Positions 47,392 to 58,945 of a DNA stretch of 64,000 bases are shown one piece after another (position 1 is the stretch's first letter; each line of letters begins with the position of its first letter). The translations under genes were made by a program, and so were the position numbers. Source of the stretch: Lucifuga dentata (lineage: Eukaryota > Chordata > Actinopteri > Ophidiiformes > Bythitidae); NCBI GenBank assembly GCA_014773175.1, contig VXCM01002005.1, positions 43,481 to 107,480 on the forward strand, in the 5' to 3' direction. The notes below the pieces were generated by a model, which had not been told where the DNA came from, did no database searches, and saw only the letters and a program-made list of their open reading frames with translations.

Positions 47392-47568
47392 TGGACTTAA
47401 TTGAATTAGACATACCCGCTTGTTTAGGCATTGTGTGGTGGCATGAGAATTTCCCAGCCATCGCTATGAAGGAAAATAANCACAGCCTTGTGGACTTAAT
47501 TGAATTAGACATACCCGTTTGTTTAGGCATTGTGTGGTGGCATGAGAATTTCCCAGCCATCGCTATGA
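47392..47568. repeat. Assembly duplication around N at 47480 (88 bp twice, one mismatch)
   Basis: 47392-47479 recurs at 47481-47568 with a single C/T difference inside ACCCG(C/T)TTG. The apparent internal repeat in the open frames on both strands comes from this. The block 47090-47720 around it is complex and CNE-like. Confidence 0.85.
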
Positions 47569-49289
47569 AGGAAAATAAAAGAGAGGCATCGGCAACACTT
47601 GTCGGAAGATCTGAGCGTTGGGGATTCTCAGGGATGGTAGAGGCCCTATGAGGGACCACCAATCAGTCTGCCCCGGGCTCAGCGCCAAGTACAGAGTGGC
47701 CATGCCAGTCAGAGGAATCGCAAAATCCCTGCATTTGCCTTCAAAACTGGAAAACCAACTTGTATAATCTAAATTTATGAGTGCAGTAATATTATTTACT
47801 GCTGATTATCACAAAGCTTAGGCAGAACACAGATACTGAAATGCTCCAGTGATTCAGTATGTATTTAAATATAGATTCCAAATCTAAGCATAATCTTAGT
47901 TTATATTTAGTCTCACTAAGGATAAGGTATAGACACCATCCAGGTAAGACCTCCTCGACGTCTTACCACCTGGATGAACTGAGGGAATCTTCACAGGCAG
48001 ACACCATGCCATACCAAGATGACACTCATAGATCTGTCTGGAGTGTGTCTCAGAAAAGTGTCAGTTGAGAGTTGGTGTGTCCTCTAAAACTTTGTTTCAC
48101 TTTTCAAACCTCATGTATGAAGGTCTGCTGTATTCCCCCACAGATTGCAAACCAAGGAGGACTCAGTCTATCCAAAACTCTATTTCTAATTTAACTTTTC
48201 TTATAGCAAATTATATTTGGTATAAGTAATAGTTTTTGGCCTCATATTATAGCATGTTTGAAAAAAAAAAATCATACATGCATGTTCTGCAGAATTTTTC
48301 AGATGACACATTTTCCAGTATTGTTCACTAAAATACTTGCAATGCACCTGTACGTCTCCACGTATTATATCAGCCATCTGTTATGGTGTTTGAAAGCTTC
48401 TTCTGAAGCCATTTGATGTAGCTCTTGTTACCAGCGACAGCACTCGCTGTGCCAACTTAACCCTCTGACTTCTACCTTTTCCAGCCACAGAAACACTAAA
48501 GTCAAGAGTCAGTCACTTTGTCGTTTGAGATTTTTTCCTTTCTTCTCTCTTTTTTTTTTGTTTAAAATGGAAAGAAACCCATTCTAATGTGATTGCCCTT
48601 TTCTATTTATCCAAACGTGGTCTAAATGGAGGTGCTACAAGGGGATGCCTAGGCGCTGTCACTACATAATGTCACCTCCCTAACCCTGGGGGTCAGGGCC
48701 AGATTGACACCATAACCCACAGCCCTGATCCTCCTTCAGCCTCTTTAGAGGTGCACCCGGCCGGCAGTAACACGGCCCGCACTTTATTCATTTGTAGATC
48801 AGCCAAGCTGAAAAGATAAGCTCTGAATAATTGGAGCCCATGGACCACGGAGAATCTGATGGGATCTCAGAGTCTTTAACTTTTTTCCTCTCTCTCTCTC
48901 CCCTCCTCTCTCTATACCCTCTTATAACTTGAGGACACCCCTTGTTACATTCAGGCAACCAGATGGGCGAGAGAGGAGCGGGATGATCTGCGGCGCTTTA
49001 GAGAGAAAGGGATGACACTGGCTGCAGGGACCTGTCACTCATGTGCAGGGGGAGTGAATGTGGAGCTTAATGAATCCTCCACAGCCACCAGTGGACAAGA
49101 AGCAGCTCTGTGTGGACACCAGACAGCCAGACAGAGCAATATCCTGCCTCCTTTTCAGTGTTTCTCTTCGCCTCTCCCATGCTCTCCTCTTCCATACCGA
49201 CTAAGTCTTAAGAGGCAATATATATTTTTAACTCCAGGGCAATTCAATTGATTTGATGAGATCTGTAAAAACCCATTGGATATATTTGA
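47569..49289. other. Non-coding stretch, CNE-like block at about 48560-49120
   Basis: No supported gene. 48560-49120 is complex, with CTGAATAATTGGAGC near 48822 and TTATTCATTTG near 48784. An open stretch at 47950-48068 next to a hairpin is discussed as a finding. Confidence 0.35.
47937..47976. repeat. Inverted repeat with small bulge
   Basis: CATCCAGGTAAGAC and GTCTTACCACCTGGATG pair over 14 bp with a 3-base bulge around a 9-base loop. The left arm contains a consensus splice-donor word (CAG|GTAAGA). Confidence 0.7.
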
Positions 49290-49695
49290 AATATTAAAAG
49301 AAGTCAATAAAGATGATTTCACGTAAGACCTTTATGGGTGGTATACAGGGATTTAGTGATAAGCTATTGAACACCATATGTTTTTTTTTATTGATTTGTG
49401 CATGCTGCTTGTTGTTTTATTCATGCTCTGTTTATAACTATGTTGTATTTTTTTTATTTATTGTTACAGTATTGAGTTGTAAATGTGTATTTTAAAGTTG
49501 TGTACTAATGTTGTTTTATCAGATTTTAGGATGCCTTTTTTTTTTTTTTTTTTNTTTTTTTTTTTTTTTTACATCTGGCCAAGGACTGCAGATGAAAATT
49601 ATCCTTTTGGGCTAACTCTGGCTCTTTTACAGTTAATTGTTTTACTGTTGATTAATGAGCATTGTACCTGACAAATAAACTAATAAATTAAATTA
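49290..49695 (+). mobile_element. LINE 3' UTR fragment
   Basis: CATCTGGCCAAGGACTGCAG, then ATGAAAATTA and GGGCTAACTCTGGC, followed by TTAATGAGCATTGTACCTG and an AATAAACTAATAAA-type tail. This parallels the end of the LINE at 28701-29515 and is a recurring teleost retrotransposon 3' end. The left border is uncertain. It is interrupted by a T-homopolymer gap (N at 49554). Confidence 0.55.
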
Positions 49696-52600
49696 AATTA
49701 AATATTGATATCCCCTTGCTTGAGACTGAAGATGACTGGCTAATAGAGCAGTCAAATCGCTCTGGGAGATTGGACACGGGAAACAATAACACGTGAAAAT
49801 GAGGCGGTTTGCCACTGTGGCTGCTGTAATCATTCATCCCTCTGTCAAATTAGCATTCCCCCTGCCCTGCATGGAAGAACCCACGGCAGATAGACAGGGC
49901 ATCGTTAGCTGCAGTATATAACAAAGGCTTAGTGGTGGGGAGGCTGCAGCTATACTGGTAATGTCAGGTCCCAGGTCACTTGGTCCAGAGCCAGTGGAAG
50001 CCCATGCTGCGCTCTGCCTGTGCAGTTTTGTCAGACAGAACATTTTTACTGTATGAGGCCATAGAATACACAACAACAGGACCACACACTCATCTCTCAT
50101 TATCATCAGCAGCAGGCGCTTTATTCTCCCCTTCATATTCACACACACACAGAGCAGCAGCAAGAATTGCAGCGTAGCTCAGAAAGACTCTCCATGTGTA
50201 ATCTGCTGGAGACATGCTCTCTGGAGTCTGTCAGGCCATTTCTACAAATTTTATTTATTTATTCAATTTGGCCTTTGCTTACCTTTTAAAATAAAGTAAT
50301 TCAAGTTTCACTTCATCAGCTTCACCAGCCTCTGACAGTAAATTTTTTAAAAGTTTTTTCAGGAGCTTTTTATGTGTCAAATAACAGTGTCATTATTACT
50401 CATTATGTTTTAAATAATATTTTATTATTTTATTCAGTTTTATCATTTAATTTTTTTTGCATGGTACACATAGGTTCCTGCAATTTGGACTTCTACCCTC
50501 TCAGACATCAGCTTTGCTATGATGTCTGGTGCTGGTTTTTGGCACAAATGTTTCAATGTAAAACAAATTTGTACAAATCCACTTTGCCTGTTTGAGCGAT
50601 TCACTCATCATGTTATTTCTAACAATCCTTTAAATGCATCATAAAGCATCTTTAAATTATCATCATCATTTATTTCTTTGCAGCTGTAGAACTTGTTTAT
50701 CTATGACACTTACTACAAAAAAGTGCCCATTATTGCACATAACTGCTGTTACCTATCAGTATAAATAATTCTTTTTAGATTATCTTCTTGCCAGATGTTT
50801 TACAGCTGTAAAGTTAAACAGTAATTACAACATACAGAAGAAATCACCATTTTAAACCATTGCTAATATGAAATAAAGAGTAAGAGAAGTGGTCTGAACA
50901 AGTATGAATCAGCAGTGATGTTTATTCTAGAGATTTATTATCAAGCCATTCTCTCTCTTTTCATTCCTCTGGATTTTGTTAGAGGCCCGGCATTGTGGAA
51001 CATAATAATCCTGTTTATTACAATAACATCAGATATTACACTGACCCCGAGCAGACTGAGCGGTACAACAGGCTCGGACAAATCTCCAGCCATCAAGTCA
51101 AGCAAAATATTTTCTCTGCCCAATCACAAGGGCACATTGCTTCCTGTCCTGGAGACAGTATCAACCAATCGCTTCTTGTTTTTCATAACCTCGCTTCCTG
51201 TTTTACAGTTTTATGGAGGAAAAAAAAAATCATACCCACTACTGCACTGCCATGTTTCTAGTATTTGGAACAGGAGTATTTTTTACTCATAAAAAGCAGG
51301 AGAATAAAGAATTTTGGTGTAACATGAGCAGGAAATCTGATGACCATAGGAACCAGAGTACCAAAGAACCAGATGTTATTGCTTGATTATTGCTAAAATG
51401 ATGAAAAGAAATAAAACACAAAAAAGAATTTTGATTAACTCTATGTTAACTGGACTGTACAGCTTAACTCGATCCAACAGTTTGACTATTTTCCCCGAAC
51501 TTTTTATTACACGTACTTTCGGTCTCATCTTTAAAGTTTTACAAGTGCTCTTTCTTTAGCAATGCCAAACCTTTAAAGTCTCCTTTATCTCATTTAACCA
51601 TCTGAGTTGAAGTGACAATGAACAGACGATGTGCAGCAGCTGAAGTGGCCCAATATTATAAATCAATGACGGTTTGTAATTCTCTTCATTTAAACAAAGG
51701 GCAAACGAATAAAAAGCCATTAAGATGACATGTGAATTGGCAAACAAACTGTTTAATTTGTGTCTGCTGTTTGAAGGAGGCATTCCATCCGTGGGCTTGG
51801 GGACAACCCAAATTTACATCTGATTGGAATTTAATGGCCCATGGCTGCTTTACTGCACAGTCACTATGGCGACCAAGCTTTTCTCAAGATTTTCAGCAGA
51901 CTAAAATGTCCTTTTTTTGTCCATTTGAAATGTGTCATGCGAGCCAAATGGGGCTGGGGCTTGTATGTATCAATTTGTTTCTGTTGCGGGGCCCACACCA
52001 GTCCCGCAATGAATATATGGGCCATTGAATCCCCACACACAATGGCCACAGCTGATGCGGTTGCCACAGAGACACGCCCACACAAAGGTTCGGAATGATG
52101 ACATATGGTCCAAACCTGCCCAGTCGGTGGACCCCCAATAGGCCGACTGCATTGATGGACAAAACCTCACGTTAGCCATTTATCTGTGCCTACTCATTTC
52201 ATGGTAAGATAAACTTTTTATAAAGTTTCCACAGCCCATGCACAAGAAGTAAATGGTTGGTGAAAAAGCCACCATGTAAAGTGGGGGGAATTCATCATTA
52301 AGTGATTAACAAAGGCTTCTTTACCACCTGCTTCTACATTAATACGGGCATTAAAGGCCTCTCTTTTTATTTAAGGTAGGAGAGGAGAGAAGCTAAAAGT
52401 ATTAACTTTAAGACATAATAGAATGAGACATCTGTCAGAGTTTTAACAGTTACTGAGGTAAACACTTCAGATTCATGAAACTTTTGATTTCTGTTGATGT
52501 CAGAATCATTGATCTAGTATTTCCATTATAATACTTTAATACGGTACAATAATTTAATTTAATATATTATAATACTCCAATACAGAATTTAGAACATTTC

Positions 52601-53493
52601 AAATGTTTAAAGACATTTCTTAGATTTATTTTTTCAGCCTCTTTCTGTTCAAACTGCTGCAAATTATTAATGAACTGTCAGCTACAAAGTAAATATAATT
52701 AAGTTTATGTTTTAGTCATCAATTTTCCTCATAAAAGAACTTAAGAAAAATTATATATGATTTAAAATGTGCAATTTATAGATTTTATATGAGCATACAG
52801 TACATGTCTGGTTTGAAACACATTATTTTAGCCAATTAAATATATCATGCTTTGTACATGATATAGTGTATACAAAACATGCATAAGATATTAAAGTATA
52901 ATATACAATACAAAGCAAACAGCATAAGTCTAATACTGTATGAAATCTGTATGAAAGTGGCCATATTTATGCACACAAACTTTGAATGTTCACATTAAAC
53001 AGTAGCATTGTATATCTACATATTCTTTTTAAGGCAGTTTTCTGGGTGTTACTTATGTTTTTGTTCACTAAATTAGCAAAATATGATTTAAGAAAAACAC
53101 TAAACTACCACCACACAACTGTGTTTCGGCATTTTAGGAGAAATCCCTTAGAGAGAACAAGTGTTTGGGTAGAAAATTCCATGAGGAAAGATAAGACGTG
53201 TGTGAAAGAGACATTTAAGAGTTGACCTGTTTTATTACTCACCACTGAAATATGCGATGATGTCATCCGAGGCTTTATATGGTGCGAGGGTTGTTGTTCC
53301 ATATGGGGGAAACTGTTCACTTGAGGAAATACAGTGGCAGATCCTGTACATAGAACACAAACAATAGAAACAGAAGTGAACCTCCGAGTTATTTAAGGTA
53401 ATCGTCAATGACATTTTACACGGTAACAGTAAATAAGTAAGAGTCCGATGACAAAGATAACAACTAAGCAGCTGAATGTTCATTATAAATGTC
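49696..53493. other. Non-coding stretch with two strong CNE-like blocks
   Basis: No supported gene. 49720-50180 and especially 51730-52200 are complex and rich in transcription-factor-like words (GGAATTTAATGGCCCATGG, AATATATGGGCCATTG). The second has long open frames on both strands, which reflect composition rather than a gene. The rest is AT-rich. Confidence 0.4.
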
Positions 53494-53497
53494 TTAA

Positions 53498-54038
53498 AGG
53501 AGCACACTGGTGATTTTGCATATTTGACCTGTATGCATGTTACATTACTGCCAACCATTTTCCAAAGCAGACTACTGAGCGATAAATTTTAGATTTGTTT
53601 GTTTGTTTCATGGTTTTGCAACTTGTAGAAACTTGAAATGTGCTTGAAAGAAGTAATCCATCACAATGAACCAAAACGTTATTTTTATTTTTTTTGGCGA
53701 AGTTACATATTTTAAGTGGTACAATGCAAAGCTACACAGAAGGAAATGTATGTCTTGACCTGGGAATATAGTCCCAGGAGAAATGGCTTTTACCTGAGAA
53801 ATTAAAAATGACTGTGCCTCCTACTTTCAGATGTACAGTATGTGTAAGCAGGCAAAAAACTGAATTTTAATGTGGGTGTATCACCTGAACATTTGATTTG
53901 AAATTTGAAATTGATATGAAAAGGGGATTTAGCAAAAATAACTGAAAAACTAAAATGTGGTTTTATGTTTGAGGAAATAGTTGCCAGTAATGTAGTATGC
54001 ATGCAGGGAGTATTTCTTGAGCTTAAACATGCAAAATA
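53498..54038 (+). mobile_element. TTAA-flanked inverted-repeat element, copy 3 (right end disrupted)
   Basis: It begins AGGAGCACACTGG after TTAA (53494-53497) and carries GGGAATATAGTCCC near 53762. Towards its right end it reads GAGCTTAAACATGCAAAATAC. Instead of the expected terminus it then runs into ACTGGTGATTTTGCATG, which looks like the left end of a further truncated copy (to about 54110). Confidence 0.65.
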
Positions 54039-54110
54039 CTGGTGATTTTGCATGTTTTGACGTAAATATGGTGCACACTATACATACATCAAGGTGAATA
54101 ACGAGACGTC

Positions 54111-56628
54111 TCATTTGGGAGGAGATGATCAATATCTGAAATCGAGGTTCGTAAAACCTCATGTGAAAAGTTGAAACACACAAGAAACCGCTATGATTTT
54201 GCCAACATGGACCCAAATGAGGACAACTTGCTTGGTTTGTGCATCATTTTGTACATAAAAAAAAAGGAGAAAAAGAGGTGGAAAGTCTGATTGTGGAGGA
54301 ACTGTGTTGTTTTTGTCACTCCCACCTCCTCTCATTGGCTGTGGCTCATTGTCTGTGCCAGGATTTGTTGCAGATCTGCTAAAACTACAAGAGCATCTCA
54401 GATTTTGAGCCGATAATCTCTGATACGTTGGAGTGTCTGTAACGGCTCCAAGAACCAAGTGAGGACCGTGTCTGTGAACGGCTCAGACTTTAACACTGCT
54501 GATGACAGACACGAGCAGCGATTTGGCTCTGATGTCGGGTTTTTGTCACTGATCTGAAAAGTTTTCCTGCAACTGGAAAATCAGAGCTAAAATCTTGTAG
54601 TTTGATCTTGGCTTATGTTTAAAACTGTGTGGGCAGAGAGTTGGCAGCTTTGAGTTGAAGTAAACATGATATTGAACAACTCCTGTCTGACTGAGGGCAT
54701 GCTGATCATAGAAATCAGCTGGTGTTGTGATACATGGTGCATGGTTTGAGACCCATGTTCTGTCATTTCCATTATACATTATGTAACATTATGTCATTAT
54801 GTCCCTGAGTTTTGATTCTTGCTTGATACGACTATCAAAGTTTTTGGTTATCTCAGCTTATTGTACAGTGTAGGCAGAGTTCTTGAATTTTTACATTTCC
54901 TCAACTACTTGTTTTTGTACTTTTTGTATATGTAAGCTGCATTTACCTATTTTTTTTTTTTTAATATGGTTTTCAGAGAGGACAGTATAAGAATCTCATT
55001 GTATGGAAAACTTCTTTCTCCATGTGAATAGCAATAAAACCTTTGAACCTTGATATATCATTGATTTTTGTTGTGTGAAACAAATTTCAAGTTTTGAGTG
55101 GCCCTTTATTAGCCTTCATTTATGTTTGTGTGCAGCTGGGATTTAAATTTGTGTGGGAGTGGACACAGGTAAAATAAGACTTCCTGAAAAGATACGAATA
55201 TGGATCTTCCACTGGAGGAAAAACCAGAGTTCCTTCTCTCATTTCCCATGGTTTTGGAACAGCGAAACCAGTAACGGAAGTGCAGAGGAAAGAGGAAAGA
55301 GGAACGGAAGAGACACTTTTAGACTTATGGGATGTACCCAGAGTGAAGTGGGTGGGGCCACAGGTTCCAGATGTAGAAATATATTCCCTTTGTAATGTTG
55401 CATTTGTTGCATTGCATTTTAACATAATGTCAATGTGCTTTAACACAGAAAAATATGTCTCCTGGATAACAGATATTACTCATGATGACTACATCACTAC
55501 TAGTTACTACTTAGTAACTGATGTACCCCCTCACGCATACACCCACAGGCACTGCCATGCATCCGATGCCTCCCACACCCAAATGTGCATGCTGCAATAG
55601 ACAGGTCAAGCCAAAGTGTCACTTTATGTCAGCGAAGGTGACAGGGTGCGAGTAAGACCCGGAAGGAGATCCAACTTGGTTTGATTCTGAGGTGATGACA
55701 GGTCCTTCTCCATGTGACCCATCCATTCACCCCGGTTATTCTGCTGGCTGTCCCCTGCTTGGACGCCTCCATTGATTGCTGTCAAAGAGACGGACCTGGA
55801 GGAGCACATTATCTTGGGAGGTCAGAGACCCCCAGGTGACCCAGTGAAACCCCCTCGAAACACTTCAGCGAACATGCAGTGTCCAGGCCAAACTGCCCTT
55901 CAACTAACCCACGACTGCCCAATCTGGGGCTGTCAAACAGGACATGATGGGTAAATACAGCTTGAAATGGGAAATAAAATACAGGCTGAGCATCCGTCTC
56001 AATCAAAGCTGATTAGCAAAGCTTCATCTACGTCTTTGATATCTTTTTTTGACGATCCTGAATATGCTTCTGCAGTAAAACTGTACTGTGCACTCAACTG
56101 TTTACACCCAGCTCCCTACATGCACACATTCACCCCCNCCCCCCCCCCCCCCCCCCAAATCACATGAGCTCAAAAGCAGATTCCCACACACATGCACAGA
56201 CCCCACAGTGCACAGCTTTATGCAGAACTCCCTTGATTTCACACAGACATCTAAAAATACCCACGAGGGAGGAAATCCCCGCATTCCCTAGTGATAGAAC
56301 TGCACTACAAAGACATCCAAACAATACGCCTCTCCCAACTCGGAATCATCCCAGACATTATAGGAAGAGTCAGGCATCAGAGAGTTGTTTTTCCCGGACA
56401 GACTGTTGTGTCTAGGAGTGGAAACCTCTGACCGCCGCCGCTGAGTCATGGCAACTGGCCATATATGAAAGAAAGGGCTGCACCTTGGGATAAACACATA
56501 TCAGGAAATTGACCTGTAGCCATAAACCACAAGCTCATGGAGTGGCAAAAGATGGTGAAGGCATGATACTGGGCGCTTTCTAAGACCACACATGTTGTAA
56601 GGCTGTGCTTTAAGTAACAATAACGTGT
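54111..56628. other. Non-coding stretch
   Basis: No supported gene. 54100-55055 may be decayed retroposed sequence: it ends in an AATAAA (55031-55036) followed by CTTTGAACCTTG, as in fish LINE tails. 55620-55970 is a complex, GC-richer block (with CCATTGATTGCTGTCA) that is CNE-like. A poly-C tract with N (56133-56156, N at 56138) follows. Confidence 0.35.
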
Positions 56629-57180
56629 TGTGCCGAAATCTGCATCCCTTCCAAAAATTGCATCCCCACTCATGGACAATGGATCATATACGTAATCAAA
56701 GACAATATTTATTCCTTTGAATAACTTTAATCAAACAGTGATTATGGCACTTTTTAGAGGCAATAACAATAATATCTACAGTAAGTCTATTGGGCAGCAG
56801 TGATTCAGTCCTCCATTCTTATTTATTTGTTATTTCTGCCGAAAAATGCATCCCCTCCTTTCTCAGCCCTGAGGAGGGCTTGAATGCATCAAACTGTCAC
56901 ACAAAAATAAGCCCAAATGTGTGTTTTTAACATCATTTCATTCGTTCATCCTCAGAAAATTATTAATACTGGAGATGCAAATCTCGGCAGACGAGCCACT
57001 TGCCGAAAAATGCATCCCCTCCTTTCTCAGCCCTGAGGAGGGTTACACCAAACTCACCCTGTCACATCCAAATAACCCCAAATGTGAACTGTTAACTTGA
57101 TTTCATTTCTTCATCTTCAGAAAATTATGTACAGTGGGGATGCAAATCTCGGCAGAAGTGGGGATGCAGATTTCGGCACA
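56629..57180. mobile_element. Element with nested terminal inverted repeats
   Basis: The outer ends are perfect inverted repeats: TGTGCCGAAATCTGCATCCC at 56629-56648 and its exact complement at 57161-57180. Inside lie two adjacent homologous units, 56837-56989 and 57001-57154. Each starts TGCCGAAAAATGCATCCCC and ends in an inverted version of the same word (GATGCAAATCTCGGCA). Each unit also contains a small palindrome CTCAGCCCTGAG. No coding capacity and no clear target-site duplication. Family unknown. Confidence 0.7.
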
Positions 57181-57899
57181 CTGGATCATGACAGAGCTGG
57201 GGTATTCAAAAAGTGGTGACAGTGGTGACAAAACTGGTGACAGTAAAAGAGAGCACATAATCCTGTCAAAATGGGATTAGGTTGTTTCAGTAACAAATAA
57301 AAGAAAATCATATTATAACCACTTTACTCATCAATCTGAATGGTTTTTCAATGCACAGATTATTATGCATAACTTGATATATGCATCACTTGTGCAGTCA
57401 TACATCTAAACATGCTAGAAAGCATCTGAGGTTGTCAAAAACATGATATTGAGAAAGCAAAACAAAACAAGGCCCTGGAAAAGTGAAGCCCTGTCATTGC
57501 GAAATACACTACATAGCAGTGGTCAAAAAGGTTTCCAACATGCAGGAGCCAAACGATCCTAACTGAGTGGGACTGAAATGACTTTGCTGGAAGGCGGTAG
57601 GTGTTTGCTGTAACAATGTAATTACCCAAACTTCCCGAGTGAAACGCTTGTCCAAATCTCTGCAGTAAACACACTCATAGTAACACGAGCAGTGCTTGGC
57701 TTTAGGTTTGGTGATTTGCAGACAGTCAGGCTCTATGTGTCCAACTCATCGGACTGTGGCGACGGCAAAACGAGGTGTAGCCTGTAATTAAGGATGGATT
57801 TTATAATTTATGTCTCTTATAATATGTGGGTGATGAATCAAACTTGAATATGGGGAATTTGACAAAACCAATAAACAATGTTAACTTTTCTTGGAAAGT
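57181..57899. other. Non-coding, nothing recognised
   Basis: Apart from a GACAGTGGTGACA-type duplication near 57217-57245, no supported feature. Confidence 0.35.
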
Positions 57900-58066
57900 A
57901 CTGAAGTTTTTTTTTTTTTTTTTTTTTTACTATAAAACTAAACAAGAGGCTCTAAATGGTCCCTCGCTTTAACCTACAAAATGGAAATGAATTTGTTTGT
58001 TAGCTGTAAAAAGGTATTTCATTCATGTAAAGTGAATTATTAAAAGAAGTTGCCTGAGTATTGAAG
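57900..58066 (-). repeat. Unclassified dispersed repeat, copy B
   Basis: Reverse-complement homologue of 43645-43795, with a longer T run (57908-57928). It shares AACAAGAGGCTCTAAATGGT and CCTACAAAATGGAAAT. Confidence 0.65.
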
Positions 58067-58330
58067 TTTATTTTTATAGCCTCATATCACAACAATGTCT
58101 CAAGGGGCTTTACAGGCCCACACACCCAGCCCAAGCTCCCTAAGAGGAAAACTTCCCCAAAATAACTTTATTATATAAGGGAAGAAACTAGAAGAAACCT
58201 CGAGAGAGGCAATTCAGACAGATTCCCTCTCCTGGAACAGCCAGGTATGCAGTAGGACAAACAGGAAGCAAATTACAAAGAGACAAATAATGACAAGAAG
58301 ACATAAAGCAGCAAGTCAAATCAAATTATG
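58067..58330. repeat. Teleost interspersed repeat fragment
   Basis: It carries AGTTTATTTTTATAGCCTC, CTCAAGGGGCTTTACAGG, and AGAAACCTCGAGAGAGGC followed by a short A-rich stretch. This word order is that of a widely dispersed fish repeat whose class I cannot name with certainty. Confidence 0.6.
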
Positions 58331-58390
58331 TGAATGGTTTAATCAGACTCTTTTGACTCACACTGTTATATGTTTACCTGCATACTATTC

Positions 58391-58426
58391 TCATATTTTT
58401 GTCTGTATATAAAGACAAAAATGTGA
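58391..58426. repeat. Inverted repeat (hairpin)
   Basis: TCATATTTTTGTCT pairs with AGACAAAAATGTGA (13 of 14) around an 8-base loop. Confidence 0.65.
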
Positions 58427-58562
58427 AGTAAAACACATACATAGAAGGAATTAATAGGATTCTGTTGTTTGATGAATAAACATGACTATATGAATTTATT
58501 AATTGCCTTATTTGGACTGGAATTGAACTTTTAACATGCATGTAAATGTACCGACTGAGACA

Positions 58563-58589
58563 TCTCTCTCTCTCTCTCTCTCTCTCTCT
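58563..58589. repeat. (TC)n microsatellite
   Basis: About 13 TC units. Confidence 0.9.
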
Positions 58590-58945
58590 GAGATCCCTCG
58601 TTAAGAAAATGGGGTTTAATGACTTGTGAGACTTTTATATGCTGACAGCTTGATGGGCGTTGGTGTTGTCAGACCCAAAGATTGAACTCATACTACAAGC
58701 TATTAATTTACTCTTACTTTTGTTAAAGAAATTTAAGTACTTATAGGTAAAGGAACTAATTATTCAAACTTATTTATTTAATTCAGTAATATGATTAGAG
58801 ATATACGTGGTCACTGAATATGGTACATTCACGGCTTCTTTGTTTAACTTATATGAACAAAGGATTTTTCTTAATAAAACAGAAATTGGTGAACAATATG
58901 GATTATTTTGCCTTCAGTTCAGTTTCACAGTCCATGCATTTCTAA

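Noticed and set aside
47118..47662. 177-codon and 101-codon frames with internally repeated peptides
   Set aside because: The repetition comes from the 88-bp assembly duplication at N 47480; no domain is recognisable.
50915..52179. Open frames of up to 125 codons (50915-51292) and overlapping frames of up to 98 codons on both strands at 51732-52179
   Set aside because: No domain, splice signal or codon bias was recognised. The 51.7-52.2 kb frames overlap on both strands in a block better explained as conserved non-coding DNA.
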